From: Sulfuritalea sp.
GTDB lineage: Bacteria > Pseudomonadota > Gammaproteobacteria > Burkholderiales > Rhodocyclaceae
DNA: 42,104 bases
Direction: 5' to 3'
Assembly (NCBI GenBank): GCA_020048435.1
Contig: JAIFMO010000109.1
Location: forward strand, 1-42,104
The notes below the pieces were generated by a model. It was given only the letters and a program-made list of their open reading frames with translations, did not search any database and had not been told where the DNA came from. A program made the translations under genes and the position numbers. Within the stretch, counting starts at the first letter, position 1. Each line of letters begins with the position of its first letter. Positions 27,153 to 36,226 of this stretch are shown here, in pieces.

Positions 27153-27892
27153 TGCAGGGCCTCCTTCTGCATGGCGACGATTTCGCCGATGCCGGTCTGC
27201 GCCAACGCCAACAGGGCGTCGAGCTCGGCGCGCGAGAACGGCTCGCCTTCCGCCGTGCCCTGCACCTCGACGATGCCGCCACTGCCGGTCATCACCACGT
27301 TCATGTCGGTATCGCAGGAGGAATCCTCGGCGTAGTCGAGATCGAGCACCGCCAAGCCATCGACGATACCGACCGAGACCGCCGCGACGAAGTCCTTGAG
27401 CGGACTGGCGGGCAGTTTGCCGGACGCGACCAGTTTGTTTACGGCGTCGTGCAGTGCCACGCAGGCGCCGGTGATCGAGGCGCAGCGGGTGCCGCCGTCG
27501 GCCTGCAACACGTCGCAGTCGAGGGTGATCTGGCGTTCGCCCAGCGCTTTGAGGTCGGTGATGGCGCGTAATGAGCGGCCGATCAGGCGTTGGATTTCCT
27601 GGGTGCGGCCGGACTGCTTGCCCTTGGCCGCCTCGCGCGCGGTGCGCGTGTGGGTCGAGCGCGGCAGCATGCCGTATTCGGCAGTGATCCAGCCTTGCCC
27701 CTTGCCCCGCAGAAAGCCGGGTACGGTTTCCTCGACGCTGGCGGTGCACAGCACCTTGGTGTTGCCGAATTCAACCAGCACGCTGCCTTCGGCGTGCATG
27801 GTGAAGTCGCGGGTGATGCGCACGGGACGCAGGTCGTTGGGCTGGCGTCCCTCGGGTTGCCTGGGCTGCCGAATTTGCTCGGATGTGGACAT
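27149..27892 (-). CDS. rph: Ribonuclease PH
   Basis: A phosphorolytic 3'-5' exoribonuclease that trims tRNA 3' ends. The 247 residues start near the family block [16 protein letters not shown] and contain [51 protein letters not shown] and [19 protein letters not shown]. It lies 15 bp downstream of the PP2C gene on the minus strand and is coupled to rdgB by overlap. Confidence 0.96.
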   Translation of the reverse strand: MSTSEQIRQPRQPEGRQPNDLRPVRITRDFTMHAEGSVLVEFGNTKVLCTASVEETVPGFLRGKGQGWITAEYGMLPRSTHTRTAREAAKGKQSGRTQEIQRLIGRSLRAITDLKALGERQITLDCDVLQADGGTRCASITGACVALHDAVNKLVASGKLPASPLKDFVAAVSVGIVDGLAVLDLDYAEDSSCDTDMNVVMTGSGGIVEVQGTAEGEPFSRAELDALLALAQTGIGEIVAMQKEALQ

Positions 27893-27907
27893 TGTGGCTC
27901 CTGCGGG

Positions 27908-28825
27908 TTAGGGCGAATTCTTGCGAATGGCGTTGCGGATTTCGTCGATGGCGCGCTCGATGTCCGCGTCGGTCAGTTCTGGCTGGGGCGCGTGACTGCG
28001 CTCGAATTCGAGCATTTGGGTGCTATGGGCGTCGAAGGGCATGGTGCCTGTCTCGATGCCCGGCGCGGCCTCTTCGCCATAATTTTCGCCCCAGCAGAGC
28101 GCGATCAGTGAAAGATTGTCGGCATTGGATCCGCCAGCGCGCTCAGCCTCGTCAAGCAGCGGCGGCACGGCCTGGATGACGTCGGCGTCGTGCAGGGCGG
28201 TGACGAACCGGAGATCATCGAGCGGTCCCCAGACGCCATCGCTGCACAGGAGGAGGACGTCGCCGGCCAGCAGCGGCGTCTTCCGCGAGAAATCGAATTG
28301 CGGCGATTGCAGGCCGCCGAGGCAGGAATAGATGCGGTTGCGCAGCGGGTGATGCTGTGCTTCCGCCGCCGTGATCTGGCCGTCGTCGATCATGGCCTGC
28401 ACGGTCGAATGGTCGCGGGTACGGGTGAGCACACGGCCGTCGCGCAGGACGTAAAGCCGTGAATCGCCGGCATGTACCCAATAGGCGACGTTGTCCTGGA
28501 CGACGCAGGCAACGCAGGTGGTACGCGGGGATTCGGCTTCGATCAGGTGGTTGGCGATGGCGTAGTCCTGCACCGCCCGGTGGGCGTTGGTGAGCCCCTG
28601 CGCCAGAAACATGAACGGGTCGTTCAAGCGCGGCCTGGCTTCGCGCTGGAATGTTTCGGTCAGCAGTTGCACGGCAATCTGCGCCGCCACTTCGCCATGC
28701 AGGTGGCCGCCCATGCCATCGGCCACGACCATCAGCAACGCGTCGCGGGAATAGCAGTGGGCCAGTCGATCCTGATTGTTGTGGCGTTTGCCGACACGAC
28801 TTTCCTGGTAGATGGCGAATTTCAT
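27908..28825 (-). CDS. PP2C-family Ser/Thr protein phosphatase
   Basis: A 305-residue soluble metal-dependent phosphatase. Metal-binding motifs are NNQDR (about 16-20), VVADGMGGH, HAGDSRLY, DHSTV and LLCSDGVWG, with a late NADNLSLIAL. About 60 C-terminal residues are acidic and look unstructured. The ATG overlaps the stop of the upstream kinase gene (ATGA), so kinase and phosphatase are co-made, an arrangement of a reversible signalling pair. It might also oppose the two cNMP-linked kinases at 3528-6150; that is only inference. Confidence 0.93.
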   Translation of the reverse strand: MKFAIYQESRVGKRHNNQDRLAHCYSRDALLMVVADGMGGHLHGEVAAQIAVQLLTETFQREARPRLNDPFMFLAQGLTNAHRAVQDYAIANHLIEAESPRTTCVACVVQDNVAYWVHAGDSRLYVLRDGRVLTRTRDHSTVQAMIDDGQITAAEAQHHPLRNRIYSCLGGLQSPQFDFSRKTPLLAGDVLLLCSDGVWGPLDDLRFVTALHDADVIQAVPPLLDEAERAGGSNADNLSLIALCWGENYGEEAAPGIETGTMPFDAHSTQMLEFERSHAPQPELTDADIERAIDEIRNAIRKNSP

Positions 28826-29766
28826 TTTTTGATTATTCCCCGTAAACGCTGGCTTAGGCTGTCAATCCAGGTTGCTTCATGGACGGCGTGTTGCTGTTCG
28901 GTGAGCACCTTCTGCAACGCGAAGACGCTGAGCGGGCGCTCGAGGTAGTCGAGGTCGAGACACCAGTCGATGGTTTCCAGCAACTGCTTCGAATATTTGC
29001 CCGCCCACTCCCGGCTGGCGGGAACGTAGCGGTCTTTTTCAAGACGGTCGAGCGCCGCCTGCGGTACCGTACCGCCGAGGCAGGCATACATCGTGGCGCC
29101 GACAGCATAGATGTCGGTCCAGGGACCGAGTTGATCTGGCGCCTTGTATTGTTCTGGCGCGGCATAGCCTGGCGTGTACATTGGCTTGAGCCCATTGTTC
29201 TCGCCTTCCAGCGCTTGGCGGGCGGCGCCGAAATCGAGCAATACGGGATTGCCATCGATGCGCAGGTAGATGTTGGCCGGCTTGATGTCGAGGTGCAGCA
29301 GTTTGTGCGTATGAACTTCGCGCAGGCCATTGAGCAGGCGGGCAAAGACGTTGCGGATAAAGATTTCCCTGATTTCACCCTTGTGCTTGTGGATGTGCTC
29401 CTGCAGCGTACGGCCGCGCTCGTATTGCATCACCATGTACACGGTTTCGTTGGCGCGGAAGAAGTTGATCACGCGCACGACATTGACATGATTTAGGTGG
29501 GCCAGCGCGCGTCCTTCCTCGAAGAAACACTTCATGCCGTGACTGAACGTGGCGCGGTGCTCGTCGGCGATGGCCGGCAGGATGGCGCCTTCGGTGCGCA
29601 AGGCCAGCGAGTTGGGCAGGTATTCCTTGATGGCTACCGGCGTGTCGTTTTCATCGTAGGCCAGATAAACGATGGAAAAGCCGCCAACGGAAAGCTGCCG
29701 CTCGATGCGGTAGTTTTCGAGTTGGTAACCGGGAGGCAATGGCTGGTTGACCTGCTGTGGCGACAT
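28822..29766 (-). CDS. Ser/Thr protein kinase paired with PP2C phosphatase
   Basis: A 314-residue kinase. Motifs are LSVGGFSIVYLA (glycine loop), VAIKEYLPN (lysine about 48), HLDIKPANIYL (HRD replaced by HLD, catalytic Asp kept), LLDFGAARQ and TPGYAAPEQY. The kinase domain ends near residue 280, followed by a short C-terminal tail with no membrane helix. Having L in place of the HRD arginine suggests it does not depend on standard activation-loop phosphorylation. It is coupled to the PP2C gene and diverges from yicC. It is more distant from the tandem cNMP-kinases. Confidence 0.93.
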   Translation of the reverse strand: MSPQQVNQPLPPGYQLENYRIERQLSVGGFSIVYLAYDENDTPVAIKEYLPNSLALRTEGAILPAIADEHRATFSHGMKCFFEEGRALAHLNHVNVVRVINFFRANETVYMVMQYERGRTLQEHIHKHKGEIREIFIRNVFARLLNGLREVHTHKLLHLDIKPANIYLRIDGNPVLLDFGAARQALEGENNGLKPMYTPGYAAPEQYKAPDQLGPWTDIYAVGATMYACLGGTVPQAALDRLEKDRYVPASREWAGKYSKQLLETIDWCLDLDYLERPLSVFALQKVLTEQQHAVHEATWIDSLSQRLRGIIKK

Positions 29767-29861
29767 GGGGGCGGGATGACTATACTGCCCCGATTGTAAA
29801 ACCCCCAGCCATCAAAGGCTGCCCATTCCGCGATACCTCTTACGATTTCATTCCAATACAA

Positions 29862-30728
29862 ATGATCCATAGCATGACGGGTTACGCCGCAGGTCACCGC
29901 GATCTGGGCGACGCAGTGCTTCACCTCGAGTTGAAAAGTGTCAATTCGCGCTATCTCGATATTGGCTTTCGCAGTGGCGACGATGTGCGCTCCCTGGAAA
30001 TGCCACTGCGCGAAAAAATCGCCGCCAGCGTCTCGCGCGGCAAGCTGGAATGCCGGGTGAATCTGCTGGCGCAAACCACGGCGCCGCGAGAGCGGATGCC
30101 CAACCGGGCGCTGGTCGGGCAACTTGGTCGCATGGAGGCTGTGGTGCGGGAACTGCTGCCATCGGCGGCACCGCTCAGCGTGGCCGAGGTGCTGCGCTGG
30201 CCCGGCGTGCTGGCTGACGAGTCCATCGATCAGGCACGTTTACAAGGCGAGTGCTTGCTACTGGCTGACGAGGTAATCAAGGAGTTCCTGGCCAGTCGCG
30301 CCCGCGAGGGTGAAAAACTGGCTGAAATCGTACTTGAGCGGGTGGCCCGCATGCGCGCGCATGTGCAGGAGGTAACACCCATCCTGCCGCGTGTGCTGGC
30401 CGATTACGAAGCACGTCTTGCCGCCAAGCTCCGCGAAGTGCTGACGGGACAGGACGAGGATCGCATCCGCCAGGAAATGGGCCTGTTCGCCGCCCGCATT
30501 GACGTGGCCGAGGAACTGGCGCGGCTGAGTACGCACCTGACCGAGACCGAACGCGTGATCCGCAAGGGCGGGGCGGCCGGCAAGCGCCTCGATTTCCTGA
30601 TGCAGGAACTTAATCGCGAGGCCAATACCCTGGCATCGAAGTCGGTCTCGACGGAAGTCACCGCGATCGCGCTTGAACTGAAGTTATTGATCGAGCAAAT
30701 GCGTGAACAGATCCAAAATCTGGAATGA
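29862..30728 (+). CDS. YicC family endoribonuclease
   Basis: 288 residues with the family N-terminus MIHSMTGYA, ELKSVNSRYLDIGFR and the C-terminal KRLDFLMQELNREANTLASKS block. E. coli YicC has been linked to small-RNA decay as a ribonuclease. ATG 29862 is chosen over the upstream open frame because all family members start near MTGYA. A strong hairpin terminator follows within 5 bp of the stop. Confidence 0.94.
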   Translation: MIHSMTGYAAGHRDLGDAVLHLELKSVNSRYLDIGFRSGDDVRSLEMPLREKIAASVSRGKLECRVNLLAQTTAPRERMPNRALVGQLGRMEAVVRELLPSAAPLSVAEVLRWPGVLADESIDQARLQGECLLLADEVIKEFLASRAREGEKLAEIVLERVARMRAHVQEVTPILPRVLADYEARLAAKLREVLTGQDEDRIRQEMGLFAARIDVAEELARLSTHLTETERVIRKGGAAGKRLDFLMQELNREANTLASKSVSTEVTAIALELKLLIEQMREQIQNLE

Positions 30729-30755
30729 AAAAAGCGGGCCGCAGCCCGCTTTTTA
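30727..30755. terminator. Bidirectional terminator between yicC and the outer-membrane gene
   Basis: AAAAAGCGGGC, CGCA, GCCCGCTTTTT: the stem AGCGGGC/GCCCGCT is flanked by A and T runs on both sides, so it can serve both convergent genes. Confidence 0.9.
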
Positions 30756-30773
30756 TTACTGCAGTCAGCCCGC

Positions 30774-31475
30774 TTAGAACTTGACGCTGACGCCAAGCAG
30801 CCAGGCGTCGACTTCACTGCGACCGGTGTTGTCGGCAGCATTGGTGATCTGATCGCCGAACTTGCCGTAGTTGTGATACTCGGCGCGGATGCCGACGTTG
30901 GGCGTGGGTTTGTACTCAACACCGAGACCACCCATGCCGTAGCCGCGCGACTTCGAGGCAGAGCCGCTCGTCGCGCCCAAACCGGTACCAACAGCAGCAA
31001 AGTTGGTGGTGGCCGACCAGTTGGTCTTGGAGTAGTTGGACGTTCCGCCGAGCAAAGCGAAAATATCGAATTCCTTGCTGACTGGCAGTGTGCCTTTCAC
31101 GGCAGCCGACCACGCGCTGTTATCGACCTTGTAAGCCGCCGTACCGAGATAGGTGCCAGACCCAGAGATGGTGTAGGTGGACTCGCCGAGGCTGGTGTAG
31201 GCACCTTCGATTGCCCAGTTCTGGTCATATTTGTAACCGAGGAAAATCCGCCATGCGGTGTTACGCGTGTCCGTGGTGTCCGTGGTCAGGCCGGCGCTGG
31301 TGGGGAATCTGACGGCGTAGCCATTGGTGCTGAAGTCCTGGGAGGTAAAGGAGGTCGACGCGCGACCGCCGCTGATGCCGGCATAGGGACCGACATCGGC
31401 CGCCTTGTTCTGTTGGGCAAAACTGAAGGAACTGACGCAGGCGAGTGCGACAACAGCAGCGATTTGTTTTTTCAT
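30774..31475 (-). CDS. OmpA-like beta-barrel outer-membrane protein
   Basis: 233 residues with a signal peptide (MKKQIAAVVALACVSSFSFA, cleavage about residue 20). Amphipathic strands alternate, and the terminal aromatic residue (VSVKF) is typical of outer-membrane barrels. Repeated blocks such as WRIFLGYKYDQNWAIEGAYTS and VGIRAEYHNYG fit an eight-stranded OmpA/OmpW-size barrel. ATG 31475 is chosen because AGAGGA lies seven bases upstream. It has its own good promoter and reads against yicC. Function is not visible; most likely a small porin or stability protein. Confidence 0.85.
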   Translation of the reverse strand: MKKQIAAVVALACVSSFSFAQQNKAADVGPYAGISGGRASTSFTSQDFSTNGYAVRFPTSAGLTTDTTDTRNTAWRIFLGYKYDQNWAIEGAYTSLGESTYTISGSGTYLGTAAYKVDNSAWSAAVKGTLPVSKEFDIFALLGGTSNYSKTNWSATTNFAAVGTGLGATSGSASKSRGYGMGGLGVEYKPTPNVGIRAEYHNYGKFGDQITNAADNTGRSEVDAWLLGVSVKF

Positions 31476-31517
31476 GTGAGAATCCTCTTTGAACATATTG
31501 ATAATATTATGAATCGC

Positions 31518-31546
31518 AGTCTATGGCGACGGATGGATTGAGTCAA
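31518..31546 (-). promoter_or_regulatory. Promoter of the outer-membrane barrel gene
   Basis: On the minus strand: TTGACT (31546-31541), a 17-bp spacer, TAGACT (31523-31518). A 10-bp AT palindrome, ATAATATTAT (31501-31510), lies at the start of the leader. Confidence 0.7.
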
Positions 31547-31599
31547 TAATCCTCGTACGTTTGAGTGCCAGGTAGCGCGACAATTGGGGAAAATGCAAC

Positions 31600-32211
31600 A
31601 TGATGTCAGGAAGCCTTTTCATCGTTACCGCGCCATCGGGCGCGGGCAAAACCACGCTGGTCAAGCTGCTGCTCGATCACGACGCTAATGTACGGCAGTC
31701 AGTTTCGTACACCACGCGAGCGCCGCGGATCGGAGAAGTGAATGGCGTCGACTATCGCTTTATCGACGTCAAGACCTTTGTTGCCATGCGCGATCGCGGC
31801 GAGTTTCTGGAATGGGCAGAAGTTCACGGCAACTTCTACGGTACATCCCGCATCTGGCTTGAGGAACAAATGCGCTCGGGCCACGACACGCTGCTTGAAA
31901 TCGACTGGCAGGGTGCGCAACAGGTACGCGAGCGTTTTCGCGACGCCGTCGGTATTTTTGTGATGCCGCCGTCGATGTCCGAGCTGGAAATTCGCCTGCG
32001 CAAACGCGGTCTCGACGCGGAAGATGTGATTCAACGCCGCGTGGCGGCCGCACTGAGCGAAATGCGCCATGTCGGCGAGTTTGATTTTGTTATAATCAAC
32101 AACGACTTGCAGGTGGCCTTGGGTGAGTTGCGTGCCGCCGTGCTGGCTTCCCGCCTTCGCTTCGCGCGCCAGAGAGCCCGCCATCCCTCGATGTTTCATT
32201 TTCTAAACTGA
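31600..32211 (+). CDS. gmk: Guanylate kinase
   Basis: It phosphorylates GMP to GDP. The 203 residues have the P-loop APSGAGKTTL, the GMP-binding SYTTRAPRIGEVNGVDYRF and EWAEVHGNFYGTS. Two ATG codons in tandem (31600 and 31603) are possible starts. It heads gmk-rpoZ-spoT, a familiar proteobacterial group joining GMP supply and (p)ppGpp metabolism. Confidence 0.96.
   Translation: MMSGSLFIVTAPSGAGKTTLVKLLLDHDANVRQSVSYTTRAPRIGEVNGVDYRFIDVKTFVAMRDRGEFLEWAEVHGNFYGTSRIWLEEQMRSGHDTLLEIDWQGAQQVRERFRDAVGIFVMPPSMSELEIRLRKRGLDAEDVIQRRVAAALSEMRHVGEFDFVIINNDLQVALGELRAAVLASRLRFARQRARHPSMFHFLN
32088..32096 (+). promoter_or_regulatory. Possible internal promoter for rpoZ-spoT inside gmk
   Basis: TGTTATAAT is a perfect extended -10 (TGnTATAAT), 133 bp before the rpoZ ATG, in the last third of gmk. 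No good -35 is seen. Confidence 0.4.
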
Positions 32212-32229
32212 CTTCTGACTGGATAAACC

Positions 32230-32436
32230 ATGGCCCGCGTGACCGTCGATGACTGCGTAAAACGTATTCCCAACCGCTTCCAGTTGACTCTGGCGGCCAC
32301 TGTCCGTGCCCGTCAGCTCACCATGGGCAGCACCCCCCTGGTGGAAGCCGACAGGGACAAGGCCACGGTTATTGCACTGCGCGAGATCGCCGCGGGCAAA
32401 GTGGGCCTGGAAATCCTCAACCGCGGCCAGGCCTGA
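32230..32436 (+). CDS. rpoZ: RNA polymerase omega subunit
   Basis: 68 residues. [28 protein letters not shown] is the typical omega N-terminus, with [14 protein letters not shown] following. Omega aids RNA polymerase assembly and forms part of a ppGpp site. It lies 18 bp after gmk and 25 bp before the chosen spoT start. Confidence 0.97.
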   Translation: MARVTVDDCVKRIPNRFQLTLAATVRARQLTMGSTPLVEADRDKATVIALREIAAGKVGLEILNRGQA

Positions 32437-32461
32437 CGCCGGTTCCGGCCATGACCTGAGA

Positions 32462-34687
32462 ATGGGATCGGGCATGGCCTCGGTTTTCCCCGCAGTTATC
32501 CCCACGGCTCCTCCCTGTTCGGCCGAGCTCGCAGACGAGCCGCCACTCATTCCCGACGACATGCATCCCCCCGTCGATAAATCGGAGGACATGGATCGCT
32601 TCTGCCTCAAGCTCTCGGTTTACCTCAAGAAAGAGGATATCGAGCGCGTTTGCTCGGCGTATCGATTTTCCGACGAAGCTCATCGCGGGCAACTGCGTAT
32701 CAGCGGCCACCCCTATATTTCTCATCCGCTGGCCGTGGCCGAGACGCTGGCCGATTGGCATCTCGACACCCAGGCGCTGACCGCCGCGCTGTTGCACGAC
32801 GTGATGGAAGATACCGCCATCACCAAGGACGAGATCGCCGCGCGCTTCGGCAAAACCACGGCGGAACTGGTCGACGGCGTTTCCAAGATCGACCGGCTCG
32901 AGAACCAGTCTTACGAAGAAGCGCAAGCCGAGAACTACCGCAAGATGCTGCTGGCGATGGCGCGCGACGTGCGCGTCATTCTGATCAAGCTGGCCGACCG
33001 CCTGCACAACATGAATACGCTCGATGCCGTGCGCCCCGACAAGCGCCGCCGCATTGCCCGCGAGACACTGGACATCTACGCGCCGATCGCCAATCGTCTC
33101 GGCCTCAATCCGCTCTGTCGCGAGTTGCAGGAACTGTCCTTCCGTCACATGTATCCGCTACGCTACCAGGTGTTGGCAAAAGCGGTGAAGGCGGCGCGCG
33201 GCAACCGCCGCGAGGTGGTCGGCAAGATCCTCCAGGCCATCGAAAAACGCCTGCCCGAATGCGGCATCGAAGCCGAGGTCAAGGGTCGCGAAAAAAATCT
33301 CTACAGCATCTATCGCAAGATGCGCGACAAGCACCTGACCTTTTCGCAGGTACTCGACATTTACGGCTTTCGCATCATCGTCAATGACACGCCAAGTTGC
33401 TACCTGGCACTCGGCGCCTTGCACGGGCTTTACAAACCGATTCCCGGCAAGTTCAAGGACTACATTGCCATACCCAAGGGCAACGGCTACCAGTCGCTGC
33501 ATACGGCGCTGATCGGCCCCTATGGCACGCCGGTCGAGGTACAGATTCGTACCACCGACATGCACCACATCGCCCAGTCGGGCGTCGCCTCGCACTGGCT
33601 GTACAAGGACGATCACGCCTTCGATCAGTTACAGCAGACGACACACCGCTGGCTGCAATCGCTGATCGAGCTGCAATCGGCCTCGCACGACACCGCCGAA
33701 TTCCTGGAGCACGTGAAGTTCGACCTGTTCCCGACCGAGGTGTATGTATTCACGCCGCGCGGCAGAATCCTCTCGCTGCCGCGCGGGGCGACGCCGGTCG
33801 ACTTTGCCTACGCGGTGCACACTGATATCGGCAATCGTTGCGTCGCCTGCCATATCAATTTCGAGCCGATGCCATTGCGCACCGAACTGCGTAATGGCGA
33901 CCGCGTCGAGATCGTTACCGCGCCGCACGCGGGACCGAATCCGTCATGGCTGGCCTACGTGCGCACGGGCAAGGCGCGAGCGCAGATTCGTCATTTCCTC
34001 AAGACGCGCCAGACCGAAGAGTCGGCGGCGCTCGGCGAACGCCTGCTGGCACGCGCGCTGGCCGAACTCGGGCACGCAACCGGTTCGGTCGAAAATTCAG
34101 CCTGGGAAAAATTCCTGGCGGACACCAATGCCCGCTCGCGCCGTGAAGTGTGCACTGACATCGGCCTCGGCTTGCGACTGGCGTCGGTTATCGCCCGCCA
34201 CCTGTTGGCCCGCGACGACAGCGCGCAACCGGAACTCCGCAAGGCCGGCTCCATGATCATCCGCGGCACCGAGGGCGTCGCCGTGAAGCTGGCCACCTGT
34301 TGTCAGCCAATCCCGGGCGATCCCATCATCGGCATGATCCGCAAGGGCCAGGGCCTGGTCGTACATACCCACGACTGCCCGACGCTGGCCAAGCTTTCCG
34401 GCACGAAAACGGAATGGATCGACGTCGAGTGGGCGCCGGGAATCGACCGTATGTTCGAGGTGCGGATTCGCGTGCTGGCGCAGAACGTGCGCGGCGTACT
34501 GGCCAAGCTGGCCGCGGGCATCGCCGAGGCCGGATCGAACATTGTCGACGTCCGCATGGAGGACGATGGCGCCACCACCTCGCTCTATTTCGTGTTGCAG
34601 GTCACCGACCGGCAACGCCTGGCGGGCATCATGCGCAATTTGCGGCGCATTCCGGAAGTCATCAGGATCGCCCGCATCAAGGAATAA
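32462..34687 (+). CDS. spoT: Bifunctional (p)ppGpp synthetase/hydrolase
   Basis: 741 residues in the RelA/SpoT long form. The HD hydrolase domain (about 60-210) keeps the metal site (YISHPLAVAE, LLHDVMEDT, DRLHNM). The synthetase domain (about 250-380) has DIYGFRIIV, AIPKGNGYQSLHT and EVQIRT. Then come a TGS domain (EVYVFTPRGRILSLPRGAT), a helical/zinc-finger region (KLATCCQPIPGDPIIG) and a C-terminal ACT domain (about 665-741). Both halves look active. ATG 32462 is chosen; ATG 32474 is equally possible. A proline-rich N-terminus of about 40 residues precedes the HD domain. Confidence 0.96.
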   Translation: MGSGMASVFPAVIPTAPPCSAELADEPPLIPDDMHPPVDKSEDMDRFCLKLSVYLKKEDIERVCSAYRFSDEAHRGQLRISGHPYISHPLAVAETLADWHLDTQALTAALLHDVMEDTAITKDEIAARFGKTTAELVDGVSKIDRLENQSYEEAQAENYRKMLLAMARDVRVILIKLADRLHNMNTLDAVRPDKRRRIARETLDIYAPIANRLGLNPLCRELQELSFRHMYPLRYQVLAKAVKAARGNRREVVGKILQAIEKRLPECGIEAEVKGREKNLYSIYRKMRDKHLTFSQVLDIYGFRIIVNDTPSCYLALGALHGLYKPIPGKFKDYIAIPKGNGYQSLHTALIGPYGTPVEVQIRTTDMHHIAQSGVASHWLYKDDHAFDQLQQTTHRWLQSLIELQSASHDTAEFLEHVKFDLFPTEVYVFTPRGRILSLPRGATPVDFAYAVHTDIGNRCVACHINFEPMPLRTELRNGDRVEIVTAPHAGPNPSWLAYVRTGKARAQIRHFLKTRQTEESAALGERLLARALAELGHATGSVENSAWEKFLADTNARSRREVCTDIGLGLRLASVIARHLLARDDSAQPELRKAGSMIIRGTEGVAVKLATCCQPIPGDPIIGMIRKGQGLVVHTHDCPTLAKLSGTKTEWIDVEWAPGIDRMFEVRIRVLAQNVRGVLAKLAAGIAEAGSNIVDVRMEDDGATTSLYFVLQVTDRQRLAGIMRNLRRIPEVIRIARIKE

Positions 34688-34729
34688 ACCCGGGGGAAAC
34701 CCTGAAATTGGTTCAACAAGGAGTCCAGC

Positions 34730-34918
34730 ATGGCCATGTACGAATCGGATCACACCCAATGGATGCGCGAATGGCTCGCCCAGCACCCGCGGGAGCTTGA
34801 AGAGCAAAAGCAGGGCCGCGCGCTTTGGTGGGACAAGCCGTCGCGCGACCTCGATTCACAACGCCGCCTGGCCGAGGCGCGCGTGCCACAAAAGCCCTAC
34901 TACTACGACGCCAACTGA
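34730..34918 (+). CDS. DUF3460 family small protein
   Basis: 62 residues: MYESDHTQWMREWLAQHP, then a charged middle, and a Tyr-rich end (KPYYYDAN). This matches the DUF3460 pattern, a short conserved betaproteobacterial protein of unknown role, often near spoT or greB. A clear AAGGAG lies eight bases before the ATG. It has no signal peptide and no cysteine. Confidence 0.85.
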   Translation: MAMYESDHTQWMREWLAQHPRELEEQKQGRALWWDKPSRDLDSQRRLAEARVPQKPYYYDAN

Positions 34919-34924
34919 GCGGGA

Positions 34925-36226
34925 TTATTTCCTGACCTGATCGACCTGTAGGCGCAGGTCGTGTTTGCCGACGGCTACGACTTGCGCCGCGCTGATCAGG
35001 TCGCCCGCCTGGGGTGTGGCCATGCCGGTCTTTGAAATACGGACCTCCACGCTGACTTCCTTCAGTTTGGAAAGGGCTTTGTCCGGGCTGACGGCCAGCG
35101 TGTCGTCGAGCGTGAAGCTCAGCGGCAGTTCGGTGGCACGCACCCGCAGCACGGCTGCGGGCATGCGGGAACCATCGGCCGGCCGGGCGATCACCATTAC
35201 CACGTCATCGGCCGCCACCCGGTTCTTGAGCGCGGCGGCGACTTCGACCCGCCCACCTACCGTACCGCTAGCGCCGACTTTTTGAGTCGGCGCTGATTCG
35301 GGTTTGCTTTCAGGCTTGCCAGTTGTCTTGCCCGTGGTCTTGTCCGCAGCTTTGCCCGCACTTGGGGCGCTGCCGCCGCGCGCGCGCGCTTCGGCGATGC
35401 TGGCGCGGATGGCGCCGGCGTCTTCCGAGTCGGGCGGCATCTGTTCGAGCACCCGCGCCCAGTCGCCGATGGCTTGATCATACTTGCCGGCCTCGAACAA
35501 GGCTGTGCCGCGTAGCCACAGGGCGTGGCCGTTGTCGGGTTCGAGCTTGAGCGCCTTGTCGAGCAATTGCATCGGCTTGCCGGCAAAACTGTTGCTGCTG
35601 GCGACCAGCACGTCGGCGTAGTCGGCGAGCAGCGCGGGATCGTTGTCGATGAAACTGCCGGCGTGACTGTAAGCCTGGGCCGCCTCGGCGTATCGATTCA
35701 AGGCCTTGTAAGAGCGCGCCAGCATCGCCCAGCCCTGGAAATTGTCGGGCTGACTTTCGAGTTTGGCGGCGAGGTTTTTCACCATGCCTTCAAACTCGCC
35801 GGCGGTGATGTTGTGGCCGCTCTCGCTCGCCGGTGTGCCGCGCGTCGGTGCGTTGATCGCCCCCGGGCTGCCCAGCCAGGCATACAGGCCGCCGGCGATC
35901 AGCGGCACGGCCAGCATGATCGCGAGCGGCGTGGCGCGCATTTTTGCCGCGGGTTGAGGCGTGATCGGGGCTGCATCCTCTTCGCTGCTGTCTTCAAGCA
36001 GGCGGCGCTGGATTTCCTGTTTGGCGGTGGCGTAGTCGGCCTCGGCCAAGGTGCCGCTGGCGCGATCGCGTTCGAGTTCATCGAGTTGGTCGCGGTGGAT
36101 GGCGATGTTGATGCGGCGCTGCGTCATTCCCGCCGCGGCCTGCTGGCGCCACCAGTAGGGACGCAGCAGCAGAACGAGCGTTAGCAGCAGCAGGGCCGCG
36201 GCAGCGGCGAAAAATCCGGCGGTCAT
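34925..36226 (-). CDS. ccmI: Cytochrome c biogenesis protein CcmI
   Basis: 433 residues. CcmI holds apocytochrome c for the haem ligation complex. There are two membrane helices (about 4-22 and 98-116) with a cytoplasmic loop rich in charged heptads between them. A periplasmic TPR region (about 150-280) and a C-terminal beta domain (about 325-433) follow. The linker before the last domain is low in complexity (TTGKTTGKPESKPESAP) and ends in a dispersed repeat read as KVGASGT. The ATG overlaps the ccmH stop. It is last of the ccmE-F-G-H-I series. Confidence 0.92.
   Translation of the reverse strand: MTAGFFAAAAALLLLTLVLLLRPYWWRQQAAAGMTQRRINIAIHRDQLDELERDRASGTLAEADYATAKQEIQRRLLEDSSEEDAAPITPQPAAKMRATPLAIMLAVPLIAGGLYAWLGSPGAINAPTRGTPASESGHNITAGEFEGMVKNLAAKLESQPDNFQGWAMLARSYKALNRYAEAAQAYSHAGSFIDNDPALLADYADVLVASSNSFAGKPMQLLDKALKLEPDNGHALWLRGTALFEAGKYDQAIGDWARVLEQMPPDSEDAGAIRASIAEARARGGSAPSAGKAADKTTGKTTGKPESKPESAPTQKVGASGTVGGRVEVAAALKNRVAADDVVMVIARPADGSRMPAAVLRVRATELPLSFTLDDTLAVSPDKALSKLKEVSVEVRISKTGMATPQAGDLISAAQVVAVGKHDLRLQVDQVRK
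35260..35294 (-). repeat. Dispersed short repeat, copy 6 (in ccmI), with an added inverted arm
   Basis: The minus strand carries AAAAAGTCGGCG, CTA, GCGGTACGG (35283-35260), sense to ccmI and read as KVGASGT. Unlike the other copies, the AAAAA end is followed by a partial inverted copy. AGCGCCGACT (35270-35279), loop TTTTG, AGTCGGCGCT (35285-35294) form a perfect 10-bp hairpin. Confidence 0.9.
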
